Assembly (NCBI RefSeq): GCF_014653155.1 | Contig: NZ_BNAF01000007.1 | Coordinates: 62,001-126,000, forward strand | Length of the DNA stretch: 64,000 bases | Direction: 5' to 3' | Source: Sphingobacterium griseoflavum | GTDB lineage: Bacteria > Bacteroidota > Bacteroidia > Sphingobacteriales > Sphingobacteriaceae | Shown: piece after piece, positions 42,158 to 50,469 of the stretch | How positions within the stretch are numbered: the first letter of the stretch is position 1 | Layout: each line of letters opens with the position of its first letter | Program-made: the position numbers and the translations under genes | The notes under the pieces: model-generated | Seen by the model: only the letters and a program-made list of their open reading frames with translations | Database searches by the model: none | What the model was told of the DNA's origin: nothing

Positions 42158-43714
42158 CTATTTTGGCGTATAAACTGCATACGGGATAATCATTTCTTCC
42201 AACGAGATGCCCCCATGCTGAAAAGTTCCATTGTAATAGTTGGAAAAGTGGTTGTAATTATTGGGGTAAACAAAGAAATAATCGTCTTTGGAAAATACAA
42301 ATGAAGAACTTACATGCAGCTTCGGCAATTGAGCATCGTGGGGATTTTTAATGACAAATACTTCCTTGGCTTGGTAGTTGAGGTTTTTACCCTGTTTGTA
42401 GCGCAGGTTGGTATTCGTGTTGCGATCGCCGATAATCTTGCTGGGGCGTTTTACCCGAATGGTACCATGATCGGTCGTGATGATGACCTTGACGTTTCGC
42501 TGTGCAAGCCATTTCAACGTATCAAGCAGGGGCGAGTGTTCAAACCAAGACAACGTAATGGATCGATAGGCGCTTTCGTCATTGGCCAGCTCGCGGATCA
42601 TCGCCATGTCCGTGCGCGCGTGGGAAAGCATATCTACAAAGTTGTAGACCAGTACATTCAGGTCGTTCTGCATCAAATTGTTCAATGACTCCACAATTTC
42701 CTTGCCTTGCTCCAATGTCAAGATCTTATGGTAGGTATGTTTGATGTCTCGGCGATACAAGCGGCCGATCTGATCCGCCAAAAATTTGTCCTCATTCAGG
42801 TTCTTCCCGCCTTCCTCATCGTCATTCTGCCAAAGATCCGGAAAACGACGCTCCATCTCCAAGGGGGTCAATCCACTAAAAATCGCGTTTCGCGCATATT
42901 GTGTTGCGGTGGGCAGAATGCTGTAATACGCATCTTCCTCTTCCAGCCGATAATAATCGGTGATCACCTCATTAAGTATTTTCCATTGGTCGTAGCGAAG
43001 ATTATCGATCAGAAAGAAAAACGTAGGGCGTTCGGCCTCTAGCGCTGGGAATACTTTTTTCTTGAACAGCTGGTGCGACTGGATCGGACCTTCTTCCTTG
43101 TTTTGTATCCAATTGAGATATTTTTTTTCTATAAATTTGGAGAAAATAGCATTAGCGTCTGCTTTTTGCATGGTGAGGATTTCGTGCATGCCCGCATCTT
43201 CCAACTTTTGCAAGGAGAGCTCCCAATAGATCAGTTTTTTATACGCATCAATCCATTGCCGGAAGTCCAAATCATCATTGATGGTCATGCCCAAGTTCCT
43301 AAATTCCTGCTGATAGGCCATAGAGGTTTTTTCGCTAACCAAGCGTTTGTTTTCGGTAAACTTTTTGATGGTTAGCAGGATCTGCTTTGGATTGACGGGT
43401 TTAATGAGGTAGTCGTCGATTTTGGAACCGATTGCGTCCTCCATGAGATGTTCTTCCTCATTTTTAGTAACCAAAACCGTCGGTATGGTTGGATTGATGG
43501 TTTTCAAGATCGCTAACGTTTCCAAACCTGTCTTTCCGGGCATATTTTCATCTAGAAAGACCAAGTCAAAAGGCTCGTTCTGGAAAGCGTCCACGGCATC
43601 GTTGCCGTTGTTGACCGTCTTGACGCGATAGCCTTTCTCTTCCAGCAGCATAACATGCGGTCTAAGAAAATCTATCTCATCATCGGCCCAAAGTATATGT
43701 ATCTTATTGATCAT
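42158..43714 (-). CDS. porX: PorX: response regulator with PglZ phosphatase domain
   Basis: 518 residues from ATG 43714 (MINKIHILWADDE). Receiver domain to about 125 with phospho-acceptor Asp in LVFLDENMPGKTG and Lys in DYLIKPVNPKQ. The C-terminal PglZ-type alkaline-phosphatase-like domain carries FFFLIDNLRYDQW, LPTATQYARNAIFSGL (candidate Thr nucleophile), DMLSHARTD and TTDHGTIRV metal-ligand stretches. In Porphyromonas PorX controls the type IX secretion genes; here it is conserved in a different genus. Earlier in-frame starts up to 43783 are not supported. Confidence 0.93.
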   Translation of the reverse strand: MINKIHILWADDEIDFLRPHVMLLEEKGYRVKTVNNGNDAVDAFQNEPFDLVFLDENMPGKTGLETLAILKTINPTIPTVLVTKNEEEHLMEDAIGSKIDDYLIKPVNPKQILLTIKKFTENKRLVSEKTSMAYQQEFRNLGMTINDDLDFRQWIDAYKKLIYWELSLQKLEDAGMHEILTMQKADANAIFSKFIEKKYLNWIQNKEEGPIQSHQLFKKKVFPALEAERPTFFFLIDNLRYDQWKILNEVITDYYRLEEEDAYYSILPTATQYARNAIFSGLTPLEMERRFPDLWQNDDEEGGKNLNEDKFLADQIGRLYRRDIKHTYHKILTLEQGKEIVESLNNLMQNDLNVLVYNFVDMLSHARTDMAMIRELANDESAYRSITLSWFEHSPLLDTLKWLAQRNVKVIITTDHGTIRVKRPSKIIGDRNTNTNLRYKQGKNLNYQAKEVFVIKNPHDAQLPKLHVSSSFVFSKDDYFFVYPNNYNHFSNYYNGTFQHGGISLEEMIIPYAVYTPK

Positions 43715-43854
43715 TTGTGTGCTTTTTATTGACCTTTGGAGAATCCCGAGGCTGTAGGCAGGTTTGGGGAAATTGTCCTTCACAAACCTTTCACAAAATA
43801 GCCAAATAGGGCGCTAATACTTTTATTTTTAACATTAATTAACTTCATTCTCCT

Positions 43855-43862
43855 TATCTTTG
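43855..43862 (+). promoter_or_regulatory. possible -7 box of the HD-domain gene
   Basis: TATCTTTG fits TAnnTTTG, about 75 bp before the start codon of the HD gene, in the AT-rich divergent region with porX. Confidence 0.4.
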
Positions 43863-43936
43863 CGCTAATTTAGACGAATAATAAACGGGGAACAGCGTGA
43901 TATCAAAAATAATAATAAATAAAAGGTTGCCGAAAA

Positions 43937-45181
43937 TTGAATAAGAAAAAGATAATCAACGACCCCGTGTACGGATTTGTTTCAATTCCGTCGGCTTTTA
44001 TTTTTGATCTTATCCAACATCCTTTCATTCAGCGGTTGCGTTATATCAAGCAGGTGAGCATGACGCACTTGGTTTATCCGGGTGCTTTACATACCAGGTT
44101 TCAGCATGTGATCGGCGCCATGCATCTCACTAGCTTGGCGCTTGATACGTTGCGCAGCAAAGAGGTGGAGATCAGCGCCGATGAAGAGGAGGCCACGTTG
44201 GCGGCAATCCTGCTGCACGATGTAGGACACGGTCCTTTTTCGCATTCTTTGGAACATACGCTTGTTGAGGGGGTGTCCCACGAGATGATTTCCGCATGGC
44301 TTATGGATAAAATAAACGACGAGTTCCACGGTCGTTTACGGCTGGCGATTACTATTTTTAACAACAAATACCATCGGCCATTCTTCCATCAGCTGATATC
44401 TGGCCAGCTGGATACCGACCGTATGGACTACCTCAACAGAGATAGCTTTTTTACAGGGGTCTCAGAAGGTGTGATTTCTTTTGACCGGATCATCAAAATG
44501 CTGAACGTCAAAGACGATAATCTCGTGGTGGAAGTAAAGGGCATATATTCGGTAGAGAAATTTTTGATTGCGCGGCGGCTGATGTATTGGCAGGTCTACT
44601 TGCATAAAACTGTTATTGGTGCCGAACAGATGCTGATTAAAATTTTGTACAGGGCCAAAGAATTAAGCATGCAGGGGCAGGAGATGTTTGCTACCCAGGC
44701 GCTCCGTCATTTTTTAAAAAACAAGATCGATAGCCACAATTTTCTAGACAATCCGGATCATCTACTTTGGTTTACTCGTTTGGACGATACAGATATTATG
44801 TCGGCAGTGAAGGATTGGGTGTATGCGGATGATCGGATCTTGCGCATGCTTTGCAAGCGGCTGATGAATAGAGATCTATTGCGTACGGAGCTTCGCAATG
44901 TGCCTTATTCAGACGCGGAGGTCTCCCGGGTAAAGGAAATGGTCAGGCATTATTTTGAGTTGGACGATAGGGAAGTGGATTATTTTGTCTTCGTGCAAAC
45001 CATCCAAAACAGTGCGTATGACATTCGCTACAACAATATCAAGATTTTGAACAAAATGGGTAGCGTTCAAGATATTACTGAGGCATCTGATTTGTCAAAT
45101 CTGGAAGCTTTGGCAAGAAGGGTAGAGAAATTTGCTATTTCTTACCCCAAGGAGATTGGTTTTCCATTATACGAAGGTTAA
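43937..45181 (+). CDS. HD-domain phosphohydrolase
   Basis: 414 residues from a TTG start; the product opens NKKKIINDPVYGFVSIP. Metal-binding His/Asp residues are visible in RFQHVIGAMHLT, LLHDVGHGPFSHSLEH and SGQLDTDRMDYLNRDS. It belongs to the YwfO/SAMHD1-like group of dNTP-type phosphohydrolases. The substrate is uncertain. It precedes the lipid A genes by 43 bp. Confidence 0.87.
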   Translation: MNKKKIINDPVYGFVSIPSAFIFDLIQHPFIQRLRYIKQVSMTHLVYPGALHTRFQHVIGAMHLTSLALDTLRSKEVEISADEEEATLAAILLHDVGHGPFSHSLEHTLVEGVSHEMISAWLMDKINDEFHGRLRLAITIFNNKYHRPFFHQLISGQLDTDRMDYLNRDSFFTGVSEGVISFDRIIKMLNVKDDNLVVEVKGIYSVEKFLIARRLMYWQVYLHKTVIGAEQMLIKILYRAKELSMQGQEMFATQALRHFLKNKIDSHNFLDNPDHLLWFTRLDDTDIMSAVKDWVYADDRILRMLCKRLMNRDLLRTELRNVPYSDAEVSRVKEMVRHYFELDDREVDYFVFVQTIQNSAYDIRYNNIKILNKMGSVQDITEASDLSNLEALARRVEKFAISYPKEIGFPLYEG

Positions 45182-45212
45182 CAAAAGGATAAGAAATAAT
45201 TAAGAAAAAGTA

Positions 45213-45220
45213 TACATTTG
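45213..45220 (+). promoter_or_regulatory. possible -7 box of lpxD
   Basis: TACATTTG fits TAnnTTTG, 4 bp before the lpxD ATG, implying a very short leader. Confidence 0.35.
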
Positions 45221-45224
45221 TAAG

Positions 45225-46268
45225 ATGCAATTTACTGCAAATCAAATAGCAACATTATTGGGCGGATACGTTGAGGGGAATCCCGATGTTCTTGTAAATC
45301 AGTTGGCTAAGATCGAAGAAGGGACGAGTGGCTCGTTAGCGTTTCTTTCCAATCCAAAATACGAACATTTTTTGTACCAGACCAATGCCTCAGCTGTTAT
45401 CGTAAACGAAGACTTGCAACTCCAAAAGGATGTTGATGCGACATTGATCCGTGTCAAAGATGCCTATTTGGCTTTTTCCGAATTGCTGAAAATCTACCAT
45501 AAGTTGCGCAATGAGCGCGATGGCATTGAGGTGCCCTCCTTTATGCATGAATCGGCCACTGTAGGCTCCAACTTTTATTTAGGGGCCTTCTCTTACATAG
45601 GTCGCGACGTAAAGATTGGCAACAATGTAAAAGTCCATCCGCAGGTATATATCGGTGATGGCGTCGTTATAGGTGATAATTCCATTATCTTTCCCGGTGT
45701 CAAGGTGTACTACGATTGCCGCATTGGCGAAAACGTGGTGTTGCACAGTGGCGTGGTCGTCGGGAGTGATGGGTTTGGCTTTGCGCCGCAGCCGGACGGT
45801 ACCTACAGCAAGGTGCCGCAGATTGGCAATGTCGTGATTGAGGACGATGTGGAGATCGGCTCGAATACAGTCATTGACCGCGCGACATTGGGCTCAACGG
45901 TCATTGCGAAGGGGGTCAAGCTGGATAATTTGATTCAGGTAGCACATAATGTGGAGATAGGGGCCAATACGGTCGTCGCTGCACAGACCGGTATTTCGGG
46001 TAGCACAAAGGTTGGAGAGCAGGTGATTTTGGGAGGACAGGTTGGTGTCGTAGGCCACATACAGATTGCGGCCGGTTCACAAGTACAGGCGCAGTCGGGT
46101 ATCAATCGATCCATCGAGCAGGAAAACAAAAAGTGGGGAGGATCGCCGGCCATGCCTTATAGCAGCAACCTCCGTTCACAAGTATTGTATGGTAAATTGC
46201 CGGCGCTGGAAACGCGGCTGGCCGCGTTGGAAGCGAGATTGAAAAAATTGGACGACGAAACGCGATAA
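45225..46268 (+). CDS. lpxD: LpxD, UDP-3-O-acylglucosamine N-acyltransferase
   Basis: 347 residues. The N-terminal uridine-binding domain is followed by a left-handed beta-helix of hexapeptide repeats (about 100-290, IGRDVKIGNNVKVHP...), the catalytic His lying in LIQVAHNVEIG. It adds the N-linked hydroxyacyl chain in lipid A synthesis in the cytoplasm. The C-terminal coiled helix fits. First of the lpxD-lpxC/fabZ-lpxA run. Confidence 0.96.
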   Translation: MQFTANQIATLLGGYVEGNPDVLVNQLAKIEEGTSGSLAFLSNPKYEHFLYQTNASAVIVNEDLQLQKDVDATLIRVKDAYLAFSELLKIYHKLRNERDGIEVPSFMHESATVGSNFYLGAFSYIGRDVKIGNNVKVHPQVYIGDGVVIGDNSIIFPGVKVYYDCRIGENVVLHSGVVVGSDGFGFAPQPDGTYSKVPQIGNVVIEDDVEIGSNTVIDRATLGSTVIAKGVKLDNLIQVAHNVEIGANTVVAAQTGISGSTKVGEQVILGGQVGVVGHIQIAAGSQVQAQSGINRSIEQENKKWGGSPAMPYSSNLRSQVLYGKLPALETRLAALEARLKKLDDETR

Positions 46269-46284
46269 TTTGGCTAAATAGTAT

Positions 46285-47691
46285 ATGTTAGATATGAATG
46301 TGAAACAAAGGACGATCTCGTCCGAAATAGCGATATCGGGAATAGGTTTGCACACAGGAAAAATTGTGAACATGACCATCAAGCCCGCTCCAGAGTTTCA
46401 TTGGTATAAATTTAAGCGGGTAGATTTGGCCGGTGCGCCTGTGGTTGCTGTTGATGCAGATAACGTATCGGATACCTCCCGCGGCACGACCATTTCCCAA
46501 AATGGGGCCTCTGTCAGTACGATTGAGCATCTTATGGCTGCATTTGTTGGGTTGCAAATTGATAATATCCTCATTGAGATCGATGGGCCGGAAGTGCCCA
46601 TTTTGGATGGAAGCTCGAAGATTTATGTAGAGAAACTGTTGGAAATCGGATTTGTAGACCAAGAGGCCGATCGCGATTATTATGAAATCAAAGATAATAT
46701 CGCTTATGTAGAGAAAGATCGTAAGGTGGAAATCATCGCGATGCCGCTGGATGGTTATCGATTGACCTGTATGATCGATTTCAATTCGCCCGTGCTTGGA
46801 AGCCAACATGCGGCAATCAGCAATATATCGGAGTTTAAAAATGAAATATCCTCTTCCCGCACGTTTTGTTTCCTACATGAGCTCGAAAGTTTGTTGAACC
46901 ACGACTTGATCAAAGGCGGGGATCTGTCAAATGCTATTGTCATCGTGGATAAGGAGGTAAGTAAGGAAGAGTTGGATAAACTTTCAGGCCTATTTAATAA
47001 GACCGTGGAAGTAGCGCATGAGGGAATCCTCAACAATATACAGCTACGCTATCAAAACGAACCTGCTCGCCACAAATTGTTGGATATGATCGGCGATTTG
47101 GCATTGGTGGGTAGACCATTGAAGGGACACATCATGGCCGCTCGTCCTGGCCATGCGGCAAATGCTGCTTTTGCGAAGAAGATAAAGGCCCAAATAAAAC
47201 GAGACAAAAACCGTAAAAACATGAAGGTTTATGATCCCAATATGACGCCGGTGTACGATACCGTCCAGATTATGAATATCTTGCCGCACCGACAACCATT
47301 TTTGATGATCGATAAGATCCTGGAGCTTTCGGAAACCCACGTGGTGGGACTAAAGAACGTGACGATGAACGAAGATCTTTTCATGGGCCATTTTCCGGGA
47401 GCGCCGGTGTTTCCGGGGGTTTTGCAAATCGAGGCCATGGCGCAAACCGGCGGCGTTTTGGTGTTGAATACGGTGCCTGATCCAGAAAATTGGCTGACAC
47501 TGTTCCTAAAAATAGAAAATGCCCGTTTTAAGAACCAGGTAACCCCAGGAGATACCATTATTTTCAACTGTGAGTTGCTGGAGCCTATCCGCCGCGGTAT
47601 AGCTCGCATGAAAGCTGTGGGTATGGTGGGCGACAGGGTAGTAAGCGAGGCCGAATTAATGGCCCAAATTGTAAAAGTAAAAGGTAATTAA
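46285..47691 (+). CDS. lpxC/fabZ: bifunctional LpxC deacetylase / FabZ dehydratase
   Basis: 468 residues, the fusion typical of Bacteroidota. Residues to about 300 form LpxC with zinc ligands in STIEHLMAAF, HKLLDMIGDLALVG and the acid-base His in RPGHAANAAFAKK. Residues about 325-468 form FabZ (LPHRQPFLMIDKI, GHFPGAPVFPGVLQIEAMAQ). It couples the committed lipid A step to fatty-acid elongation. A second ATG (46294) is an equally good start. One bp separates it from lpxA. Confidence 0.96.
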   Translation: MLDMNVKQRTISSEIAISGIGLHTGKIVNMTIKPAPEFHWYKFKRVDLAGAPVVAVDADNVSDTSRGTTISQNGASVSTIEHLMAAFVGLQIDNILIEIDGPEVPILDGSSKIYVEKLLEIGFVDQEADRDYYEIKDNIAYVEKDRKVEIIAMPLDGYRLTCMIDFNSPVLGSQHAAISNISEFKNEISSSRTFCFLHELESLLNHDLIKGGDLSNAIVIVDKEVSKEELDKLSGLFNKTVEVAHEGILNNIQLRYQNEPARHKLLDMIGDLALVGRPLKGHIMAARPGHAANAAFAKKIKAQIKRDKNRKNMKVYDPNMTPVYDTVQIMNILPHRQPFLMIDKILELSETHVVGLKNVTMNEDLFMGHFPGAPVFPGVLQIEAMAQTGGVLVLNTVPDPENWLTLFLKIENARFKNQVTPGDTIIFNCELLEPIRRGIARMKAVGMVGDRVVSEAELMAQIVKVKGN

Positions 47692-47692
47692 C

Positions 47693-48490
47693 ATGATACA
47701 ACCTTTATCATACATCCACCCCGAGGCGAAGATCGCCCAAAATGTGGTGGTCGAGCCGTTTACGACAATCTATAAGGATGTCGAGATCGGCGAAGGAACT
47801 TGGATCGGATCCAACGTAACGATCATGAATGGTGCTCGAATAGGCAAAAACTGCCGTATTTTCCCAGGAGCGGTAATCTCCGGCGAGCCCCAGGATTTGA
47901 AGTTCGAAGGCGAAGTCACCACGGTAGAAATTGGCGACAACACAACGATTCGAGAATGTGTCACCATCAATCGAGGCACCAAAGATCGCTATAAAACAGT
48001 GATCGGAAAGAATTGCCTGATTCAGGCCTATAGCCATATCGCGCACGATTGTTTTGTCGGTGACAACTGTATTTTCTCCAATTCCAGTACCTTGGCCGGA
48101 CATATCACCATCGGAGATTATGTGGTATTGGCGGGCATGGTCGCTGTTCACCAATTTTGTCAAATAGGCTCCCATGCTTTTGTGACAGGCGGTACTTTGG
48201 TACGTAAGGATGTTCCACCGTTTATCAAGGCTGCCCGCGAACCAATTTCGTATGCTGGGATAAACTCGGTAGGATTGAGGCGCCGCGGCTTTACGGCAGA
48301 GCAGATCACCGAAATACAGGATATTTATCGGGTACTTTTCGTACAGAACAGGAACTTAAGCAAAGCATTGGATTTGATTGAAGCGGAGTTTGCACCAACC
48401 GAGCTACGGGACGAGATTCTTTCTTTCGTACGTAATTCCAACCGCGGTGTGATCAAAGGCTTCAACCAAGGTCGTATTTCCTCACTTTAA
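47693..48490 (+). CDS. lpxA: LpxA, UDP-GlcNAc acyltransferase
   Basis: 265 residues of hexapeptide repeats (IHPEAKIAQNVVVEPF...) with the catalytic His in AYSHIAHDCFVGDN and the conserved GGTLVRKDVPPFIKAAREP stretch, then the C-terminal helical part. First step of lipid A synthesis. It starts one bp after lpxC/fabZ. Confidence 0.96.
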   Translation: MIQPLSYIHPEAKIAQNVVVEPFTTIYKDVEIGEGTWIGSNVTIMNGARIGKNCRIFPGAVISGEPQDLKFEGEVTTVEIGDNTTIRECVTINRGTKDRYKTVIGKNCLIQAYSHIAHDCFVGDNCIFSNSSTLAGHITIGDYVVLAGMVAVHQFCQIGSHAFVTGGTLVRKDVPPFIKAAREPISYAGINSVGLRRRGFTAEQITEIQDIYRVLFVQNRNLSKALDLIEAEFAPTELRDEILSFVRNSNRGVIKGFNQGRISSL

Positions 48491-48501
48491 CGTAGCGTTT
48501 A

Positions 48502-49125
48502 TTGAGTATAACTTTACAAGATTTAGGCAGACGGTATAATAGAGAATGGATCTTTCGCCATGTCGATTATACCTTTTCAACAGGTAAGAAATATGCGATA
48601 CTGGGACCCAACGGTTCTGGAAAATCTACCTTTTTAAAGGTTGTTGCTGGGAGTTTATCGCCCAGCGAAGGACAGGTGCTGTACAGAGCATCCGAAAGCA
48701 TACACGTCGCTGTAGAAGATGTTTTTAGCGATGTTTCTATAGCTGCCCCGTATCTCGAATTGATCGAGGAGTTTACCCTTCGGGAGATGATTGCCTTTCA
48801 TTTCAAGTTTAAGCCCTTTCTTGCCGGTTATGATACCAATCGCATCATTCAGCTATTGAAGTTGGACCATGCAGTGGATAAAGAGATTCGGTTCTTTTCT
48901 TCAGGAATGAAGCAACGCGTGAAGCTTGCCCTGGCATGCTGTTCTGATACGAAGCTGCTACTCTTGGATGAGCCGACCAGTAATTTAGATGTTGCCGGAG
49001 AACAGTGGTATTTGGATCTTGTGGCAGAAACCAGCCACAACCATCGCATTGTTCTCGTCGGTTCAAATCAAGAGCGGGAATATGTATTTTGTGAAGAGTC
49101 TCTGAATATGCTCACGTATAAATGA
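48502..49125 (+). CDS. ABC-type ATP-binding protein
   Basis: 207 residues from TTG 48502, 11 bp after lpxA. Walker A LGPNGSGKSTFLK, signature FSSGMKQRVKLALA, Walker B LLLLDEPTSNLD. It is a short single-domain ATPase; the missing permease and the lpx location suggest a membrane or LPS task, which is inference. Confidence 0.85.
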   Translation: MSITLQDLGRRYNREWIFRHVDYTFSTGKKYAILGPNGSGKSTFLKVVAGSLSPSEGQVLYRASESIHVAVEDVFSDVSIAAPYLELIEEFTLREMIAFHFKFKPFLAGYDTNRIIQLLKLDHAVDKEIRFFSSGMKQRVKLALACCSDTKLLLLDEPTSNLDVAGEQWYLDLVAETSHNHRIVLVGSNQEREYVFCEESLNMLTYK

Positions 49126-49157
49126 TGATAGCGGTTTTTTTAAACCCTTATATTTTG

Positions 49158-49165
49158 TAGTTTTG
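49158..49165 (+). promoter_or_regulatory. possible -7 box of efp
   Basis: TAGTTTTG fits TAnnTTTG, 25 bp before the efp ATG. Confidence 0.4.
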
Positions 49166-49190
49166 TATCGCTAAATTCAAAAAGATTGTT

Positions 49191-49751
49191 ATGTCAAAAG
49201 CATCTGAAGTAAAATCAGGAAATATACTTCGTTTTAACGGAGAGTTGGTTGCTGTGGAGGAATTTATTCACCGTACCCCGGGAAACCTGCGTGCATTTTA
49301 TCAGGCACGTATGCGGAACATCCGTAGCGGAAAATTGGTAGAATACCGTTTTAGAACGGATGAGGACGTTGAAATTGCGCGCGTAGAGACTAACGACTAC
49401 CAGTATCTATATGATGACGGTGAGTTTTTTGTCGTCATGGACAACAACAGCTATGAACAGTTTAATATTCCAAAAATTTTGTTCGGCAATACGGCACGTT
49501 TCTTAAAAGAAGGGATGAATGTCATTATTGCGTTTGAAAGCGAGGAACCCATTATGGCGCAGGCTCCAGCTACCGTAGAATTGGAGATAACCTATACGGA
49601 GCCTGCCGTGAAAGGCGATACTTCGACCAATGCGTTGAAGAGTGCGACCGTAGAAACAGGCGTGGAGATCCGCGTACCATTGTTTATTAATCAGGGGGAT
49701 AAAGTGAAAGTGGATACACGCAGTGGTGATTATATCGAGCGTGTGAAGTAA
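49191..49751 (+). CDS. efp: elongation factor P
   Basis: 186 residues with the three beta-domains of EF-P, which rescues ribosomes stalled at polyproline. The domain I loop reads HRTPGNLRAFYQARMRN: where Escherichia coli has Lys34 (PGKGQAF) this protein has Asn, so the EpmA-type lysylation site is missing. The same loop is usual in the phylum as far as I know. C-terminus VKVDTRSGDYIERVK is standard. Confidence 0.95.
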   Translation: MSKASEVKSGNILRFNGELVAVEEFIHRTPGNLRAFYQARMRNIRSGKLVEYRFRTDEDVEIARVETNDYQYLYDDGEFFVVMDNNSYEQFNIPKILFGNTARFLKEGMNVIIAFESEEPIMAQAPATVELEITYTEPAVKGDTSTNALKSATVETGVEIRVPLFINQGDKVKVDTRSGDYIERVK

Positions 49752-49774
49752 ATATTCAGGTTTAGGTTGATTGT

Positions 49775-49813
49775 ACGGTCTTGTTTGCTTTCGGGCGCGG
49801 GGCCGTTTTTTTT
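49775..49813 (+). terminator. efp terminator
   Basis: ACGGTC pairs with GGCCGT (one G-T pair) around a 20-nt loop, followed by eight T. It ends just before the start of the next gene. Confidence 0.55.
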
Positions 49814-49816
49814 AAT

Positions 49817-50404
49817 ATGGATAAGGGGAAACTTCGGGATGTATATAAAAAGCGTCGACAGGCACTTAGCGTCGACGAGTTGAGTGCGGGGAACGCGGCG
49901 CTGATAGCGCGCCTGCAGGATCTACGCTGGCCTTCAGAAGGTTATGTCCATGTGTTTCTTCCAATCTTGAGGCACAAAGAACCCGATGTTTGGCCGTTTA
50001 TCCATTTTTTTAAACGGCGCTATCCAAGTAGTCATGTCGTTGTTAGCCGAACAAACCTAGTAGATTGCTCCATGGAACATGTGGTCCTGCACAACGACTT
50101 GGTATTGCGGGAGAATGCTTGGGGCATAGTGGAGCCCCTAGCGGGCGAGCGCGTTAGCGAAACTGCGCTGGACGTAGTGATCATCCCGCTTTTGATTGCC
50201 GATAGTAAAGGGAATCGCGTGGGGTATGGGAAGGGCTTTTATGATCGCTTTTTGGCAGCGTGCCGTCCAGATTGCGTGAAAATTGGCCTCTCGTATTTTG
50301 ATCCTATTGAACAGATAGCAGATGTGCAACCCTTCGATGTTCCGCTAGACATGTTGATTACACCAAAAGCGACCTACAGCTTCTCTTTAACAGTCGCTAT
50401 GTAG
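49817..50404 (+). CDS. 5-formyltetrahydrofolate cyclo-ligase
   Basis: 195 residues from ATG 49817 (MDKGKLRDVYKKRRQAL). It uses ATP to turn 5-formyl-THF into 5,10-methenyl-THF. The conserved IIPLLIADSKGNRVGYGKGFYDRFL block near residue 120 and the ending DVPLDMLITPKA match the family. The earlier in-frame start (49781) would overlap the efp terminator. Confidence 0.92.
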   Translation: MDKGKLRDVYKKRRQALSVDELSAGNAALIARLQDLRWPSEGYVHVFLPILRHKEPDVWPFIHFFKRRYPSSHVVVSRTNLVDCSMEHVVLHNDLVLRENAWGIVEPLAGERVSETALDVVIIPLLIADSKGNRVGYGKGFYDRFLAACRPDCVKIGLSYFDPIEQIADVQPFDVPLDMLITPKATYSFSLTVAM

Positions 50405-50433
50405 CGCAATGGAAATCCGCTAAACTTGTAGAT

Positions 50434-50467
50434 AATCCCGGAAGAGACCAGCCCTTCCGGGATTATT
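50434..50467. terminator. bidirectional terminator
   Basis: Perfect 11-bp stem AATCCCGGAAG / CTTCCGGGATT with a 9-nt loop and T-run on the plus side, between two convergent genes. Confidence 0.8.
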
Positions 50468-50469
50468 TT

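Noticed and set aside
43735-43783. Earlier start for PorX giving 541 residues
   Set aside because: The extra 23 residues do not resemble a receiver-domain N-terminus, whereas MINKIHILWADDE is the usual opening.
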